Source: Hahella chejuensis KCTC 2396
GTDB lineage: Bacteria; Pseudomonadota; Gammaproteobacteria; Pseudomonadales; Oleiphilaceae
DNA length: 64,000 nucleotides
Reading direction: 5' to 3'
NCBI RefSeq assembly: GCF_000012985.1
Contig: NC_007645.1
Coordinates: 992,001-1,056,000, forward strand
This document shows positions 63,297 to 64,000 of the stretch, piece by piece. Position 1 is the first letter of the stretch; every line of letters starts with the position of its first letter. Made by a program: the position numbers and the translations under genes. The notes beneath the pieces are model-generated. The model ran no database searches and had not been told where the DNA came from. It worked only from the letters and a program-made list of their open reading frames with translations.

Positions 63297-64000
63297 ATGA
63301 CACAGCATTGTTGTGAACGCTCTCTAAGCAAGTCCGATTTGATATGGCGGAATGTTGAGTTTTTATTGTTGCTGGCGGGTATTATTGGTACGCCGTTGCT
63401 TGAGGGGGTGCGGAATACCGGGTTATTGGGCTTCATGGCGATTTGGCTTGTTAATCGCTTTCGGCTTAAAGACTTCAAACTGGCGTGGGATAGATGGGAC
63501 CTGGCAGTCATATTATTTGCCTTGAGCATGCTTGCCACCCAACTAGCGGTTGCGCTGGAGGATAATCTGGCGACAAAAGTTTCTCATGTCCTTCGCTACT
63601 TGATTTTATTTTTCATGCTGCGGTATTCGCAGTTTTCAACGCGGCAGTATTGGTTGATATTGGCTGCTCTGACTCTGTCTATCTTTGTAGGTATGGCGTG
63701 GAGCTGGCCTGACTATCTGAATACTCACAATTTTATCGCTCTGCGCTTACCAAATATTCAGCATGTCAACCACGCGTCATTGTATGTATTGATCGCCTTT
63801 CAGTTTCTTCTATCCGGTCTTTTATACATTTTATTTCGTGGGCGCTGGTTGCTATTTACTGCGTTGGCGATCTCGTTAGTTATAGTCGGCGCCTGGCTGA
63901 TGGCGGCCAGTAGTCGTGCGGCGATCGGCGTAGCGGCGTTATCTATTGTCGTTGCATTGATTCCTGTAATGATGCGAAGCAGAAAAGTTGCTGTGATTGC
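63297..64000 (+). CDS. O-antigen ligase/polymerase-like membrane protein (truncated at window end)
   Basis: An open frame of 234 codons runs off the window. It starts MTQHCCERSLSKSDLIWRN and has hydrophobic segments near residues 24-54, 74-92, 101-113, 120-137, 156-176 and 181-198. The motif LRLPNIQHVNHASLYVLIA resembles the HVNH region of Wzy/WaaL-type O-antigen ligases. It follows copy 2 after 17 bases and closes the core cluster, where a ligase would join O-antigen to the core. Whether it is WaaL or a polymerase cannot be told from this part. Confidence 0.82.
   Translation, partial: MTQHCCERSLSKSDLIWRNVEFLLLLAGIIGTPLLEGVRNTGLLGFMAIWLVNRFRLKDFKLAWDRWDLAVILFALSMLATQLAVALEDNLATKVSHVLRYLILFFMLRYSQFSTRQYWLILAALTLSIFVGMAWSWPDYLNTHNFIALRLPNIQHVNHASLYVLIAFQFLLSGLLYILFRGRWLLFTALAISLVIVGAWLMAASSRAAIGVAALSIVVALIPVMMRSRKVAVI

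Overview
The window is a contiguous chromosomal segment of a gammaproteobacterium. It carries almost only housekeeping genes, in blocks that match the gene order remembered from Pseudomonas aeruginosa and other marine gammaproteobacteria: hemB-ppk, ferredoxin-coaD, engB-cytochrome c4-dsbA-endonuclease, rpmG-rpmB-radC-coaBC-dut-algC-argB, argE-argA, glnA-ntrB-ntrC, pip-dtd, and glnE-ilvE-waaF-waaC. The extended AlgC, PanP-type decarboxylase, SutA-like protein and multi-domain c-di-GMP proteins suggest an Oceanospirillales/Hahella-like organism. That assignment is inference from gene content, not a database match. I found no tRNA, rRNA, CRISPR array, prophage or insertion sequence.

Layout. 1-5.7 kb: two small unknown genes, a PanP-like decarboxylase, a DUF503 protein, an anchored DsbA-like protein, a candidate 41-residue protein and a TetR regulator, all on the minus strand. 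6-11.3 kb: a 1247-residue PilZ-DUF1631-GGDEF-EAL protein, a SutA-like RNA-polymerase regulator and a DUF3592 membrane protein. 11.4-18.6 kb: a TVP38/flavin reductase fusion, hemB, ppk, an AI-2E-family permease and a small anchored protein. 18.8-25.5 kb: ferredoxin, coaD, an aldehyde dehydrogenase/TetR divergent pair with a perfect 16-bp palindrome between them, engB, cytochrome c4, dsbA and an endonuclease-fold protein. 25.5-36.6 kb: ribosomal proteins L33 and L28, radC, coaBC, dut, algC, argB, an unknown anchored protein, argE and argA. 36.6-49 kb: a lipoprotein peptidase, a second PilZ-DUF1631-GGDEF-EAL protein, ntrC-ntrB, a DUF4124 protein, glnA and typA. 49-57 kb is visibly more AT-rich: a proline-iminopeptidase homologue lacking its nucleophile, dtd, a porin with a long AT-rich leader region, a CYTH protein, a DUF547 protein and glnE. 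57-64 kb: ilvE followed by a lipopolysaccharide-core cluster (waaF, waaC, a GT2, two tandem GT4 paralogues and a truncated O-antigen-ligase-like gene running off the end).

How the genes work together. Nitrogen control is unusually complete: glnA has a near-consensus sigma-54 promoter with two upstream NtrC sites, NtrB/NtrC lie downstream, GlnA keeps the adenylylation tyrosine (Tyr397), and GlnE, the enzyme that modifies it, is 8 kb away. CoA synthesis (coaBC, coaD, and panP for beta-alanine) and arginine synthesis (argA, argB, argE) are each represented in scattered pieces.

The most interesting signal is the pair of long PilZ-DUF1631-GGDEF-EAL paralogues. Each has lost a different metal ligand of the GGDEF site, only one keeps a full EAL catalytic set, and both have Cys for Ser in the second PilZ motif. 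Other points worth checking are the iminopeptidase homologue with Gly in place of the catalytic Ser, whose start codon lies in a 12-bp inverted repeat, and two short leader reading frames that overlap the starts of regulator genes.
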